Below are positions 1 to 7,313 of a stretch of DNA of 64,000 bases, one piece after another. Position numbers and translations under genes: made by a program. Origin of the DNA: an uncultured Lachnospiraceae bacterium (GTDB lineage Bacteria > Bacillota > Clostridia > Lachnospirales > Lachnospiraceae); assembly GCA_910589075.1 (NCBI GenBank), contig CAJUSK010000032.1, positions 1 through 64,000 of the forward strand, given 5' to 3'. The first letter of the stretch is position 1. The number at the start of each line of letters is the position of its first letter. The notes beneath the pieces are model-generated. The model worked only from the letters and a program-made list of their open reading frames with translations. It made no database searches and was not told the DNA's origin.

Positions 1-103
1 CCCAGTAAGTAAGACCCCCTGAAGAGTACAGGGTAGATAGGGCGGAGGTGGAAGTGCAGCAATGCATGGAGCTGACCGTTACTAATCGGTCGAGGGCTTA
101 ACC
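1..103 (+). rRNA. rrl: 23S ribosomal RNA, 3' end (partial)
   Basis: The first hundred bases match the conserved end of bacterial 23S rRNA (helix 98 to the 3' terminus), including GACCGTTACTAATCGGTCGA and the closing GGGCTTAACC. The gene enters from the left edge of the window, so only its last part is visible. No 5S rRNA gene follows before the terminator at about 192-219, so in this operon 5S is either upstream or elsewhere. The 3' boundary is approximate because mature ends cannot be read from sequence. Confidence 0.95.
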
Positions 104-191
104 GAGAGAAGGAGACGGGTGTTAAGGGAAGAGAGATAGATAATTTCAATGTTCGGTTTTGAGGGTATGGTGAAAGAGACCAGATATTTGA

Positions 192-219
192 AGAATCCTG
201 TAAGCAGGGTTCTTTTTTT
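192..219 (+). terminator. rRNA operon terminator
   Basis: Arms AGAATCCTG and CAGGGTTCT (one G-U pair) enclose a four-base loop and are followed by a run of seven T. It closes the rRNA transcription unit about 90 bases after the 23S end. Confidence 0.85.
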
Positions 220-226
220 GTTCATA

Positions 227-303
227 ACGATAGAAAGTTCGCAAAACCTGCTTTCTATATGTTCATGACAATAAAAGACTCGCGAAGCGTGGACTCTATT
301 GTT
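227..303. repeat. two adjacent hairpin repeats (ACAATAG family)
   Basis: Two imperfect palindromes lie side by side at about 227-262 (CGATAGAAAG ... CTTTCTATAT) and 267-303 (GACAATAAAAGAC ... GGACTCTATTGTT). They belong to the family found after many genes in this window, with a core ACAATAG/CTATTGT stem and a loop containing GCGAAGC. The stretch 104-490 otherwise holds only the rRNA terminator and a probable cheV promoter. Confidence 0.75.
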
Positions 304-396
304 ATTCTGGACGCTGTATTCTGTTATGAAAAGGTATGATATGAATTCCTGTGAAAATATTGTGTATTGGATATATATTTTTCATAAAATATATGA

Positions 397-402
397 TATA
401 AT
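397..402 (+). promoter_or_regulatory. possible cheV -10 box (TATAAT)
   Basis: A consensus TATAAT lies 89 bases before the cheV start in a very AT-rich stretch. No convincing -35 box is visible at 16-18 bases, so the assignment rests on the -10 box alone. Confidence 0.4.
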
Positions 403-490
403 AAGAAAACACATTGCGATGCACGTGAGCCGGCAGTTTTTAACTGACGACATCATAGTATGGGATGTTATACGTGGAGAGGTGAAGGGC

Positions 491-1384
491 ATGGATACAA
501 AAATTTTATTGGAAAATGGAACGAATGAACTGGAAGTGTTGGAATTTACACTGGATGGTAATCTGTACGGAATCAATGTAGCAAAGATTCGTGAAATTAT
601 TAATTATCAGGAGGTCACACCGGTACCGAATGCACATCCCAGCATTGAAGGGATTTTTATGCCGCGTGATAAGATGATTACTGCGATAGATTTAAAAAAC
701 TGTTTGCAGAGAGGGCAGTCTAAACCGGGCGGATTGTTTATTGTAACGAATTTTAATAAACTGGACATAGCATTTCATGTAGATTCAGTGATTGGTATAC
801 ATAGAGTATCCTGGAAAGATATTATTAAACCAGGCGCTACCGTATCAACACCGGAAGATGGTGTTTCAACCGGTATTATCAAGTTTAACGACAAGTTGAT
901 TATTATTCTTGATTTTGAGAAAATCGTAACGGATATTAATCCGGAGACAGGGCTTAAAGTGACAGATATTGAAGCTCTGGGAGATCGGAAGCGAAGCGAT
1001 GTTCCGATTTTGATTGCGGAAGACTCTGCTCTCCTGAATAAGTTGATTGTTGATTCTCTGAGAAAGGCTGGTTATCATAATCTGATTCGCACGGAAAATG
1101 GCCAGCAGGCATGGGATGTAATTAAGGAATGCAGAGATGAAGGCACTCTGGATCAGCATGTAAAATGCGTGATTACCGATATTGAGATGCCAATTATGGA
1201 CGGACATCGGCTGACAAAATTGATTAAAGACCATGATGATACAAAGGACATTCCGGTAATTATTTTCTCATCCCTTGTGAATGAGGAGATGCGGAAGAAA
1301 GGTGAGGCTCTGGGTGCAAACGCACAGCTTTCAAAACCGGAGATTGGTAATTTGGTCAAGGTAATTGACGGACTGGTAAAATAG
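491..1384 (+). CDS. cheV: chemotaxis coupling protein CheV (CheW-receiver)
   Basis: Predicted 297-residue chemotaxis scaffold that links chemoreceptors to CheA in the cytoplasm and can be phosphorylated. The N-terminal half (about residues 10-150) is a CheW-like domain (VLEFTLDGNLYGINVAKIREII, split here: VLEFTLDGN then LYGINVAKIREII). The C-terminal half (about 170-295) is a response-regulator receiver with the acidic cluster AEDSA, the phospho-acceptor Asp in CVITDIEMP and the conserved Lys in LSKPEIG. That order defines CheV. The start at 491 is chosen because GGAGAGGTGAAGG lies directly before it; an in-frame start at 299 would extend through the AT-rich promoter region. It is monocistronic, with a terminator right after it. 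It implies the organism has a chemotaxis system encoded elsewhere. Confidence 0.9.
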   Translation: MDTKILLENGTNELEVLEFTLDGNLYGINVAKIREIINYQEVTPVPNAHPSIEGIFMPRDKMITAIDLKNCLQRGQSKPGGLFIVTNFNKLDIAFHVDSVIGIHRVSWKDIIKPGATVSTPEDGVSTGIIKFNDKLIIILDFEKIVTDINPETGLKVTDIEALGDRKRSDVPILIAEDSALLNKLIVDSLRKAGYHNLIRTENGQQAWDVIKECRDEGTLDQHVKCVITDIEMPIMDGHRLTKLIKDHDDTKDIPVIIFSSLVNEEMRKKGEALGANAQLSKPEIGNLVKVIDGLVK

Positions 1385-1394
1385 GCAGGCTATT

Positions 1395-1426
1395 ATAAGC
1401 CGGGATGATTCCCGGCTTATTTTTTA
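1395..1426 (+). terminator. cheV terminator
   Basis: Perfect 11-bp stem (ATAAGCCGGGA / TCCCGGCTTAT) with a four-base loop and a T-rich tail, starting 11 bases after the cheV stop. Confidence 0.9.
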
Positions 1427-1465
1427 GGACAGATATAAGCATTGTATGAAGTGGGAAGATGGAAA

Positions 1466-1984
1466 ATGCAGGAGAATATAACGCTGATATTAGACAAAAT
1501 CAGAGAAGCGGATCTGGTTCTCACAGGGATCGGTGAAAAATTTATTCCAGGAGAGAACAGGGAGAAACTGGAGCGGGCTTACCGGAATCTGGCAGGATGT
1601 CTGGAAGGCAAAAATTATTTTGTGATTACAACATGTGACGACGGCTTAATCCGCCAGATGGGGTTCCGGGAGGGACGGGTTGTCTGTCCCCTTATGGCAG
1701 AGAAAGACGATCAGGCGGCCACAGACTGGGATATGTATATGAAGTGGCTGCAGGGAACGTTGCATAAAAAGTTGTTGGTATTGGAATTGGGAGTGGGTCT
1801 TATCTGCCCGGATGTGATACGTTTCCCTTTTGAAAAGGCGGTTTTCTATAATCAAAAAGCAGAACTGGTCAGAGTACATAATAAATTGTTTCAGTTGCCT
1901 GTGGAATTGCATGGCAGAGGCGTTTCCATCAGGGAAGATGCGGTTGACTTGTTCGCATGTGTAAAAAATGAGAAAAGTGTTTGA
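1466..1984 (+). CDS. sirtuin-like (SIR2 superfamily) protein, possibly degenerate
   Basis: Predicted soluble protein of 172 residues. The middle and C-terminal parts look like the short SIR2-like proteins of Clostridia: NYFVITTCDDG resembles the sirtuin segment that follows the catalytic region, and LLVLELGVGLICPDVIRFPFE resembles their typical C-terminal NAD-site strand (given here in two parts: LLVLELGVGLICPD, VIRFPFE). The usual N-terminal GAGxS motif is replaced by LTGIGEKF, and no zinc-binding Cys-x2-Cys pairs are seen, so classical deacetylase activity is doubtful. The ATG at 1466 is preferred over the TTG at 1442 because GGGAAGATGGAA precedes it. A DUF-type NAD-binding protein that is not a deacylase is the alternative. 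Confidence 0.55.
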   Translation: MQENITLILDKIREADLVLTGIGEKFIPGENREKLERAYRNLAGCLEGKNYFVITTCDDGLIRQMGFREGRVVCPLMAEKDDQAATDWDMYMKWLQGTLHKKLLVLELGVGLICPDVIRFPFEKAVFYNQKAELVRVHNKLFQLPVELHGRGVSIREDAVDLFACVKNEKSV

Positions 1985-2042
1985 TTGAAAACCAGATTGT
2001 GATATACTTGGCATAGAAATGTAAGTATGGCGGAGGAATTCC

Positions 2043-4190
2043 ATGAGTTCAAATGAGGATTATCTGGATAGTTTATTACGGTCAGTCAGTGGAGAAGCGT
2101 CTTCCGGAGACAGGGAGACAGGGACACAGACCGATGTCCGGAAAGAAGAAAAGAATATAAGCGGGGCAACTGCGAATGAGGCGGGGAGCGGGACATTTGA
2201 TACCATGTCCGGAGATGATGACATGGATTTTGATGATTTTGAGTTTCCTGAACTTGCCAGATTATTTGACGAGGAGCCGGAAGGCGGGGAGACAGAGAGC
2301 AATCCGCAGACAGAAAACGAAGAAATCCTGCCGGAAGAAGTGCCGGAAGGGGTGTCCGATGCCGGAGTGGCCGTGGAAGAATCGGAAGCTGTTTCGGATG
2401 TAGAGTCAGAAGAGGAGATAGCGGCTTTACTTGCAGAATCGGAGGAAGCCGCAGAATTGCCGGAGTCGGTTTCGGAAGTACCGGAGGAAGAACCGGAGCC
2501 GGAAGCAGAGTCAGGGGAAACGATCCTTCAGCCTGATTTGGATTCAGAGGCGGAAGAATCGGTACTGTTACCGGAGGAAGAACCGGAGAACGGCTTGCCG
2601 GAGGAGTCAGAGGGGCTTGAGGCAGAAGATGATGAGGCAATGGCACTGTTGTCCGATCTGGGGATGGATTCGGAAGGATCGTCGTTTTTGGAGGATGTAG
2701 ATCTGGAGGAAGAGCTGCCGGATCTGGACATTGCGGATCTGGAAGCGTTGATGGCGCCTGATCCGGAGCCGGAAGAGGAGTTGCAACCTGCGTCAGAAGA
2801 GACACCGGAAACTATGCCGGATGTGCAGGCGGATTTGGAATCTGTAGATCTGATGGATTCTCTGGGGGATGACAGTGAGCTGGCAGAGATCAGCCAGTTG
2901 CTGAATACATCCGGAGACGACGGGGTTCTGGACGATGACGACGATATGAAAAGTCTGATGGAGAGTCTGTCAGCGGGCGGTCCCGATATGACAGAGGAAA
3001 GTCCGGTTTTATCCGATTCGGCGACGCAGCCTGAAGTGGCAGAGGAGACAGAGGAAACTTCCGGCAGGAAAAAGAAACGTATAAAAAAAGAAAAGAAAAA
3101 GAAGGAACCTTCCGAGAAAGGCCCTGGAGTTTTTCAGAAGCTTCTGGCGTTCTTTATGGATGAGGAAGAGTTTGATGATATTGATGCGGAAAAAGAACAG
3201 CTGGATCTTTCTCAGGAAAATATAGCGATTCTGGAAGGTCTGGACAATGACACTTCGAAGTCCAAAAAGAAAGTAAAGAAGCCCAAAGAGAAAAAGCCAA
3301 AGGAGAAAAAGCCGAAAGAGAAGAAACCCAAAGAAAAGAAACCTAAAAAAGAGAAAAAACCTAAGCCAAAGAAAGAAAAGAAACCCAAGGAGCCAAAGGA
3401 ACCTGAAAAACCTTTAAAGCCCATTGGGATGAAGAAAATTATTACTACGGTGTTCCTGGGGCTTACGGTATTCGGTATGATTATGCTGTTCACTTCCTAT
3501 ATTCCTGATATTATGGATAAGCAGGAAGGAAGAAAGGCATTTGAAAACGGAGATTATAAAGCGGCATATGATCTGCTGGTAACGAAAGATGTCAAAGGTA
3601 AAGAAGAAGAGATACTGAACGGTGCGACGCTGTGTCTGCAGATGGAAAGGAAAATCGAATCTTATCAGAACTTCGGCAGACTGGAAGGCATGGAACTGGA
3701 GCAGCTTCACGCGCTTATCAGTGGCGTGAATAAGTATCATAAGATACAGGCAGAAGCGGAGCAATATCATGTGGCAGAGCCTGTGAAGAACGTATATCTG
3801 GATATTCTGGACATTCTTCAGTCAGAATATGGTGTTTCCGAGGAAAAGGCAAAAGAGCTTTCTCTGATTATGGACAGTGTTTCTTATACGAAGGAACTGA
3901 AACGGATATTGGGCGAAGAAGTTATGGACTTCCCGGACGAAGAGGAAGAAGCAGAAGCAGAAGAAGAGGAAGAGCGCAGAGAGGATGTGGAGGCAGAGCC
4001 TTCTTTTGCACCACAGGAATATGAAGTCGATGTGCCTGGGGAAGAGGAACCTGTCCTGCCCGAAGCAGATGGCCTGACAGAGGGAGAACAGAACGGGCAA
4101 CAGCTGGAAGACGATTCTACATATGAGGAAAGTGTGGATACGGAGAGTGAGGGCAATATACAGGATACGGAAAATATTCCGGAGGAGTAG
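2043..4190 (+). CDS. highly acidic membrane protein with lysine-repeat linker, function unknown
   Basis: I do not recognise a named family. The 715 residues fall into clear zones: an extremely Asp/Glu-rich N-terminal region (about 1-340), a basic Lys-rich patch, a short mixed segment, then a tandem KPKEKK-type repeat (about 406-456). One transmembrane helix follows (about 466-487, VFLGLTVFGMIMLFTSYI). After it comes a helical TPR-like segment (about 495-620, beginning GRKAFENGDYKAAYDLL) and a second acidic tail. With a basic cluster just before the helix, the N-terminal part is probably cytoplasmic and the C-terminal part outside. GGCGGAGGAA gives a good ribosome site. The stop codon lies three bases before hisH, whose ribosome site is inside this gene's end, so the two are probably cotranscribed. 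Confidence 0.8.
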   Translation: MSSNEDYLDSLLRSVSGEASSGDRETGTQTDVRKEEKNISGATANEAGSGTFDTMSGDDDMDFDDFEFPELARLFDEEPEGGETESNPQTENEEILPEEVPEGVSDAGVAVEESEAVSDVESEEEIAALLAESEEAAELPESVSEVPEEEPEPEAESGETILQPDLDSEAEESVLLPEEEPENGLPEESEGLEAEDDEAMALLSDLGMDSEGSSFLEDVDLEEELPDLDIADLEALMAPDPEPEEELQPASEETPETMPDVQADLESVDLMDSLGDDSELAEISQLLNTSGDDGVLDDDDDMKSLMESLSAGGPDMTEESPVLSDSATQPEVAEETEETSGRKKKRIKKEKKKKEPSEKGPGVFQKLLAFFMDEEEFDDIDAEKEQLDLSQENIAILEGLDNDTSKSKKKVKKPKEKKPKEKKPKEKKPKEKKPKKEKKPKPKKEKKPKEPKEPEKPLKPIGMKKIITTVFLGLTVFGMIMLFTSYIPDIMDKQEGRKAFENGDYKAAYDLLVTKDVKGKEEEILNGATLCLQMERKIESYQNFGRLEGMELEQLHALISGVNKYHKIQAEAEQYHVAEPVKNVYLDILDILQSEYGVSEEKAKELSLIMDSVSYTKELKRILGEEVMDFPDEEEEAEAEEEEERREDVEAEPSFAPQEYEVDVPGEEEPVLPEADGLTEGEQNGQQLEDDSTYEESVDTESEGNIQDTENIPEE

Positions 4191-4193
4191 CTG

Positions 4194-4814
4194 ATGATTG
4201 CGATTATTGATTATGATGCCGGTAATATCCTAAGCGTGGAAAAGGCGTTACAGTATCTGGGAGAAGAGACGGTATGCACAGGAGAACGGGATGTTATTTT
4301 ACAGGCAGATAAGGTAATCCTTCCGGGTGTGGGGGCGTTTGGTGATGCCATGAAAAAGCTCAGGAACCGTAAACTGGATGAAGTGATTTGGGAGGTTGTG
4401 GAGAACAAAACCCCCTTTTTGGGAATTTGCCTGGGGCTGCAGCTTCTCTTTGAATCCAGTGAGGAGAGCAAAGGGATAGACGGGCTGGGGATTCTGCCAG
4501 GCAGAATCGTCCGGCTGCCGGAGGCAAAAGGGCTGAAGGTGCCCCATGTGGGATGGAATTCCCTGCATTTTCCCAGTGAGGGTACTTTATTTCATGGAAT
4601 AGCGGAAGGCGCTTATGTGTATTTTGTGCACTCGTTTTATTTGCAGGCAGAAGAGGCGGCGACGGTAAAGGCAACGACGCAGTATGGCGTAACTGTCCAT
4701 GCTTCTGTAGAACGGGACAATGTATTTGCCTGCCAGTTTCATCCGGAGAAGAGTTCGGACACAGGGCTTAAAATTCTGAACAATTTTATTACGTTTACAG
4801 GCAGGGAGGGATAA
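4194..4814 (+). CDS. hisH: imidazole glycerol phosphate synthase, glutaminase subunit
   Basis: HisH releases ammonia from glutamine and channels it to HisF for the fifth step of histidine synthesis, giving IGP and AICAR. The 206 residues form a class I glutamine amidotransferase: nucleophile Cys79 in GICLGLQ, and His183/Glu185 in FHPEK complete the triad. The length is normal. It follows the preceding membrane-protein gene by three bases and is separated from hisF by one base, so translation is coupled. The other his genes are not in this window. Confidence 0.96.
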   Translation: MIAIIDYDAGNILSVEKALQYLGEETVCTGERDVILQADKVILPGVGAFGDAMKKLRNRKLDEVIWEVVENKTPFLGICLGLQLLFESSEESKGIDGLGILPGRIVRLPEAKGLKVPHVGWNSLHFPSEGTLFHGIAEGAYVYFVHSFYLQAEEAATVKATTQYGVTVHASVERDNVFACQFHPEKSSDTGLKILNNFITFTGREG

Positions 4815-4815
4815 G

Positions 4816-5580
4816 ATGCATACAAAGAGAATCATCCCCTGCCTGGATGTAAACGGCGGCAGAGTGGTAAAGGGCGTCAACTTTGTAAATTTGCAGGATG
4901 CAGGGGATCCGGTGGAAATTGCCAGAGCCTATGACAGGGCAGGGGCAGATGAGTTGGTTTTTCTGGATATTACAGCTTCCTGTGATGCAAGGGACACTGT
5001 CGTGGATATGGTGCGTAAAGTGGCAGAAACAGTGTTCATTCCCTTTACGGTGGGTGGTGGTATCCGAACTGTGGATGATTTCCGGACAATTCTCCGTGAG
5101 GGAGCAGATAAGATTTCTGTGAATTCTGCAGCCATAGCCAGACCGGAACTGATCAGTGAAGCAGCCGACAAATTTGGCAGTCAGTGTGTGGTCGTGGCAA
5201 TTGATGCCAGGAAGAGAGAGGATGGCTGTGGCTGGGATGTCTATAAAAACGGCGGAAGGGTTCGTGTAGGCCTGGATGTTTTGGAGTGGGCTGAGCAGGT
5301 GGAACGGCTGGGCGCCGGAGAGATTCTGCTGACCAGTATGGACTGCGACGGGACAAAGGCGGGATATGACCTTGGACTGACCAGAGCGGTTGCGGAGCGG
5401 GTTTCCATACCGGTGATTGCGTCAGGCGGAGCGGGAAATATGGAGCATTTTTATGATGCCCTGACAGAGGGAAAGGCGGATGCCGCACTGGCAGCTTCCC
5501 TGTTTCATTACAAAGAAGTGGAGATCCATGAAGTAAAGGAATATTTACAAAGAAGATGCGTATCTGTGAGAATACAGTGA
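4816..5580 (+). CDS. hisF: imidazole glycerol phosphate synthase, cyclase subunit
   Basis: HisF is the TIM-barrel partner of HisH; it converts PRFAR and ammonia into IGP and AICAR. The 254-residue sequence has both catalytic aspartates at their usual positions (Asp11 in IIPCLDV, Asp130 in VVAIDARK) and the phosphate-binding loops VGGGIRT and IASGGAGN. The start lies one base after the hisH stop with GGGAGGG as ribosome site. The next gene, ung, begins 16 bases downstream. Confidence 0.97.
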   Translation: MHTKRIIPCLDVNGGRVVKGVNFVNLQDAGDPVEIARAYDRAGADELVFLDITASCDARDTVVDMVRKVAETVFIPFTVGGGIRTVDDFRTILREGADKISVNSAAIARPELISEAADKFGSQCVVVAIDARKREDGCGWDVYKNGGRVRVGLDVLEWAEQVERLGAGEILLTSMDCDGTKAGYDLGLTRAVAERVSIPVIASGGAGNMEHFYDALTEGKADAALAASLFHYKEVEIHEVKEYLQRRCVSVRIQ

Positions 5581-5595
5581 CAGGAGACGAATGAT

Positions 5596-6282
5596 ATGGC
5601 ACCGATTTCAAATGACTGGTTAGAACCGTTAAAGGGTGAATTTTCAAAACCGTATTATAAGAAATTACATGAGAAGATACTGGAAGAATATAACAGCAGA
5701 AAAATTTTCCCTGCGGCAGATGATATTTTTAATGCATTTCATTTGACACCTTTATCCGAAGTAAAGGTGGTAATACTGGGACAAGATCCCTACCATGGAG
5801 ACGGACAGGCCCACGGACTCTGTTTTTCCGTAAAGCCTCAAGTTGATATTCCTCCGTCTCTGGTCAATATTTACCAGGAACTTCATGATGATCTGGGGTG
5901 TTATATTCCGGATAACGGTTATCTGGTCAAATGGGCGCAGCAGGGGGTATTGATGTTGAACACAGTACTGACGGTGCGGGCACATGCGGCAAACTCCCAT
6001 CGGGGCATTGGCTGGGAAGAGTTTACCGATGCGGCAATCCGTGTCCTGAATGAACAGGACAGGCCCATTGTATTTATTCTCTGGGGTAAACCGGCACAGA
6101 CGAAGAAGAAAATGCTGAACAATTCCAGCCATCTAATCCTGGAAGCGCCTCATCCAAGCCCACTGTCTGCATACAGAGGATTTTTCGGAAGCAAACCGTT
6201 CAGCAAGACCAATGCGTTTCTGAAGGAAAGTGGATTGGAGGAAATAGACTGGCAGATTGAGAATGTTCGTACAGGCGATTGA
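5596..6282 (+). CDS. ung: uracil-DNA glycosylase (family 1)
   Basis: Removes uracil from DNA as the first step of base-excision repair. The 228-residue protein carries the family 1 water-activating motif GQDPYH (Asp64), the uracil-binding stretch LMLNTVLTVR and the closing HPSPLSAYRG motif. GACAGGAGACGAATG gives the start. It is the last gene of the run beginning at 2043 and is followed by two terminator-like hairpins. Family 1 membership is clear from the motifs. Confidence 0.97.
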   Translation: MAPISNDWLEPLKGEFSKPYYKKLHEKILEEYNSRKIFPAADDIFNAFHLTPLSEVKVVILGQDPYHGDGQAHGLCFSVKPQVDIPPSLVNIYQELHDDLGCYIPDNGYLVKWAQQGVLMLNTVLTVRAHAANSHRGIGWEEFTDAAIRVLNEQDRPIVFILWGKPAQTKKKMLNNSSHLILEAPHPSPLSAYRGFFGSKPFSKTNAFLKESGLEEIDWQIENVRTGD

Positions 6283-6374
6283 GTGTACTTGCCTGTGCAG
6301 TAGCATCTATTGGATATTCAACTATAGATCTGAAAGAAAATTCAATATATGGTAACAAGCCAATGAAAAGAGAA

Positions 6375-6408
6375 AAGATTGTTCTTTTGCCCGGGAGCAG
6401 TCTTTTTT
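6375..6408 (+). terminator. terminator after ung
   Basis: Stem AGATTGTTC / GAGCAGTCT with G-U pairs, followed by a run of six T, about 90 bases after the ung stop. Confidence 0.6.
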
Positions 6409-6422
6409 CATAGTATATATGT

Positions 6423-6463
6423 AATCCCTCAGAATAAGCAATACTCTGAGGGATATTTTTATT
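6423..6463 (+). terminator. second terminator-like hairpin after ung
   Basis: Arms AATCCCTCAGA and TCTGAGGGAT pair around a loop of about ten bases, followed by ATTTTTATTT. It lies directly before the composite repeat at 6462 and may work in both directions. Confidence 0.7.
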
Positions 6464-6618
6464 TCATAGGAAAGTGCGTCCTATGAAACAAAAGGGATGC
6501 GCAGCTTCGCGCGCGGAACAAAAGCTGCGCTTTCAGGAAACTTTGAACGCGAGAGTGTGCGAAGCGCACTTTTGTTCATGACAATAGGTTTGCTGGCGAA
6601 GCCTGCAATCTATTGTTC
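6462..6618. repeat. composite multi-hairpin repeat, copy A (157 bp)
   Basis: Four stem-loops follow one another. They are TTTCATAGGA/TCCTATGAAA (6462-6488), GCGCAGCTT/AAAGCTGCGC, AGTGTGCG/GCGCACTT and CAATAGGTTTGC/CAATCTATTG. The whole unit is nearly identical to 18357-18512 (copy B), and its first half recurs at 55359-55413. It contains no convincing ORF. Placement after the end of transcription units suggests a REP-like or MITE-like element, or an RNA-processing structure. Confidence 0.85.
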
Positions 6619-6622
6619 TTCA

Positions 6623-6660
6623 TGACAATAGAAAGTTCACAGAGCATGTTTTCTATTGTT
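6623..6660. repeat. hairpin repeat (ACAATAG family)
   Basis: Palindrome GACAATAGAAAG ... TTTTCTATTGTT directly after composite copy A. On the reverse strand this copy provides the last codons and the stop of the short ORF 6637-6828. Confidence 0.8.
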
Positions 6661-6828
6661 GCTTTGTCCTCTGATAGAATGAAAAAATTGTGCCTGTACT
6701 TGTATCGGATACTCGGGCATAATCAATCGCCGTATTTTGGTAAGGATTGATTTCGATTTGGCGCCAATGGAGGAGAATCCATAGGGAGGAGGTTGACTGA
6801 ATTTAGAAATTACATGTTCAAAATTCAC
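6637..6828 (-). CDS. short ORF coupled to the Xre gene, probably truncated by a repeat
   Basis: This 63-codon reading frame starts with GTG and overlaps the stop of the upstream Xre gene by four bases (GTGA), the typical arrangement of translationally coupled genes. I do not recognise the protein. Its body includes GFSSIGAKSKSILTKIRR and IMPEYPIQVQAQFF. The last eight residues (SNNRKHAL) and the stop are encoded by a hairpin repeat of the ACAATAG family, so the original C-terminus seems to have been replaced. It may be a remnant of a longer gene or not expressed at all. Confidence 0.35.
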   Translation of the reverse strand: MNFEHVISKFSQPPPYGFSSIGAKSKSILTKIRRLIMPEYPIQVQAQFFHSIRGQSNNRKHAL

Positions 6829-7169
6829 CCGTTTCCTTCTGTTACTTTCAGCAGGTGCAAAATTTCATCCGTTACCCTGTCCAAGGCTGCTAATTGGGCA
6901 CTTGACAGGGAACTGATTTTGGTTGCTATCTTTTCTGAATCAGGAACCGTCTGTTTCCCGCAAAGTAACCATTCACTGGACACATTCAAAACTTCACATA
7001 GACTGATAACTGTTCCCAGAGAAGCGCCGGCCACCCCGCGCTCGATGGTTGAAATAAATTGGGTGGAGAGGTCAATTTTTTCCGCAAGTTCTTCCTGTGT
7101 CCATCCCATATTTTCACGAGCCAGCTTGATTCGACTTCCAATCGCAATATTTAAGGATTTCCTATCCAT
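6825..7169 (-). CDS. Xre-family transcriptional regulator
   Basis: A 114-residue DNA-binding protein with an N-terminal Cro/CI-type helix-turn-helix (about residues 9-65: IKLARENMGWTQEELAEKID, then LSTQFISTIERG). The C-terminal half is a short helical tail with no recognisable sensor. It is transcribed away from the zinc-ribbon membrane protein at 7314 and may control it or itself. AACTAA ... TTAGTT at 7185-7207 is an inverted repeat in its own upstream region and a plausible operator. A good ribosome site (AGGAGATAAAG) precedes the start. Such small regulators are common in mobile or accessory patches, which fits the repeat-rich surroundings. Confidence 0.88.
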   Translation of the reverse strand: MDRKSLNIAIGSRIKLARENMGWTQEELAEKIDLSTQFISTIERGVAGASLGTVISLCEVLNVSSEWLLCGKQTVPDSEKIATKISSLSSAQLAALDRVTDEILHLLKVTEGNG

Positions 7170-7184
7170 CTGCCTTTATCTCCT

Positions 7185-7207
7185 AACTAATAATAATATG
7201 CTTAGTT
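7185..7207. promoter_or_regulatory. candidate Xre operator (inverted repeat)
   Basis: AACTAA and TTAGTT form a perfect 6-bp inverted repeat with 11 bases between them. It sits just upstream of the Xre start and 16 bases from the divergent promoter. The assignment as operator is an inference from position. Confidence 0.35.
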
Positions 7208-7222
7208 TAATACAAATAACTA

Positions 7223-7252
7223 TTGACATACACAGCATATTATACTTATAAT
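7223..7252 (+). promoter_or_regulatory. sigma-A promoter for the 7314 gene
   Basis: TTGACA (7223-7228), an 18-base spacer and TATAAT (7247-7252) form a near-perfect housekeeping promoter about 60 bases before the start at 7314. Confidence 0.8.
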
Positions 7253-7313
7253 ACTCGTATAGATACAGATATTTTCTGCCAACTATGAATAGAGCAAAAG
7301 GAGTACTACTACC

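Noticed and set aside
2086..2805. 239-codon proline-rich reverse-strand frame inside the acidic membrane protein gene
   Set aside because: It is the complement of Glu/Asp-rich codons, has no ribosome site and no protein-like composition.
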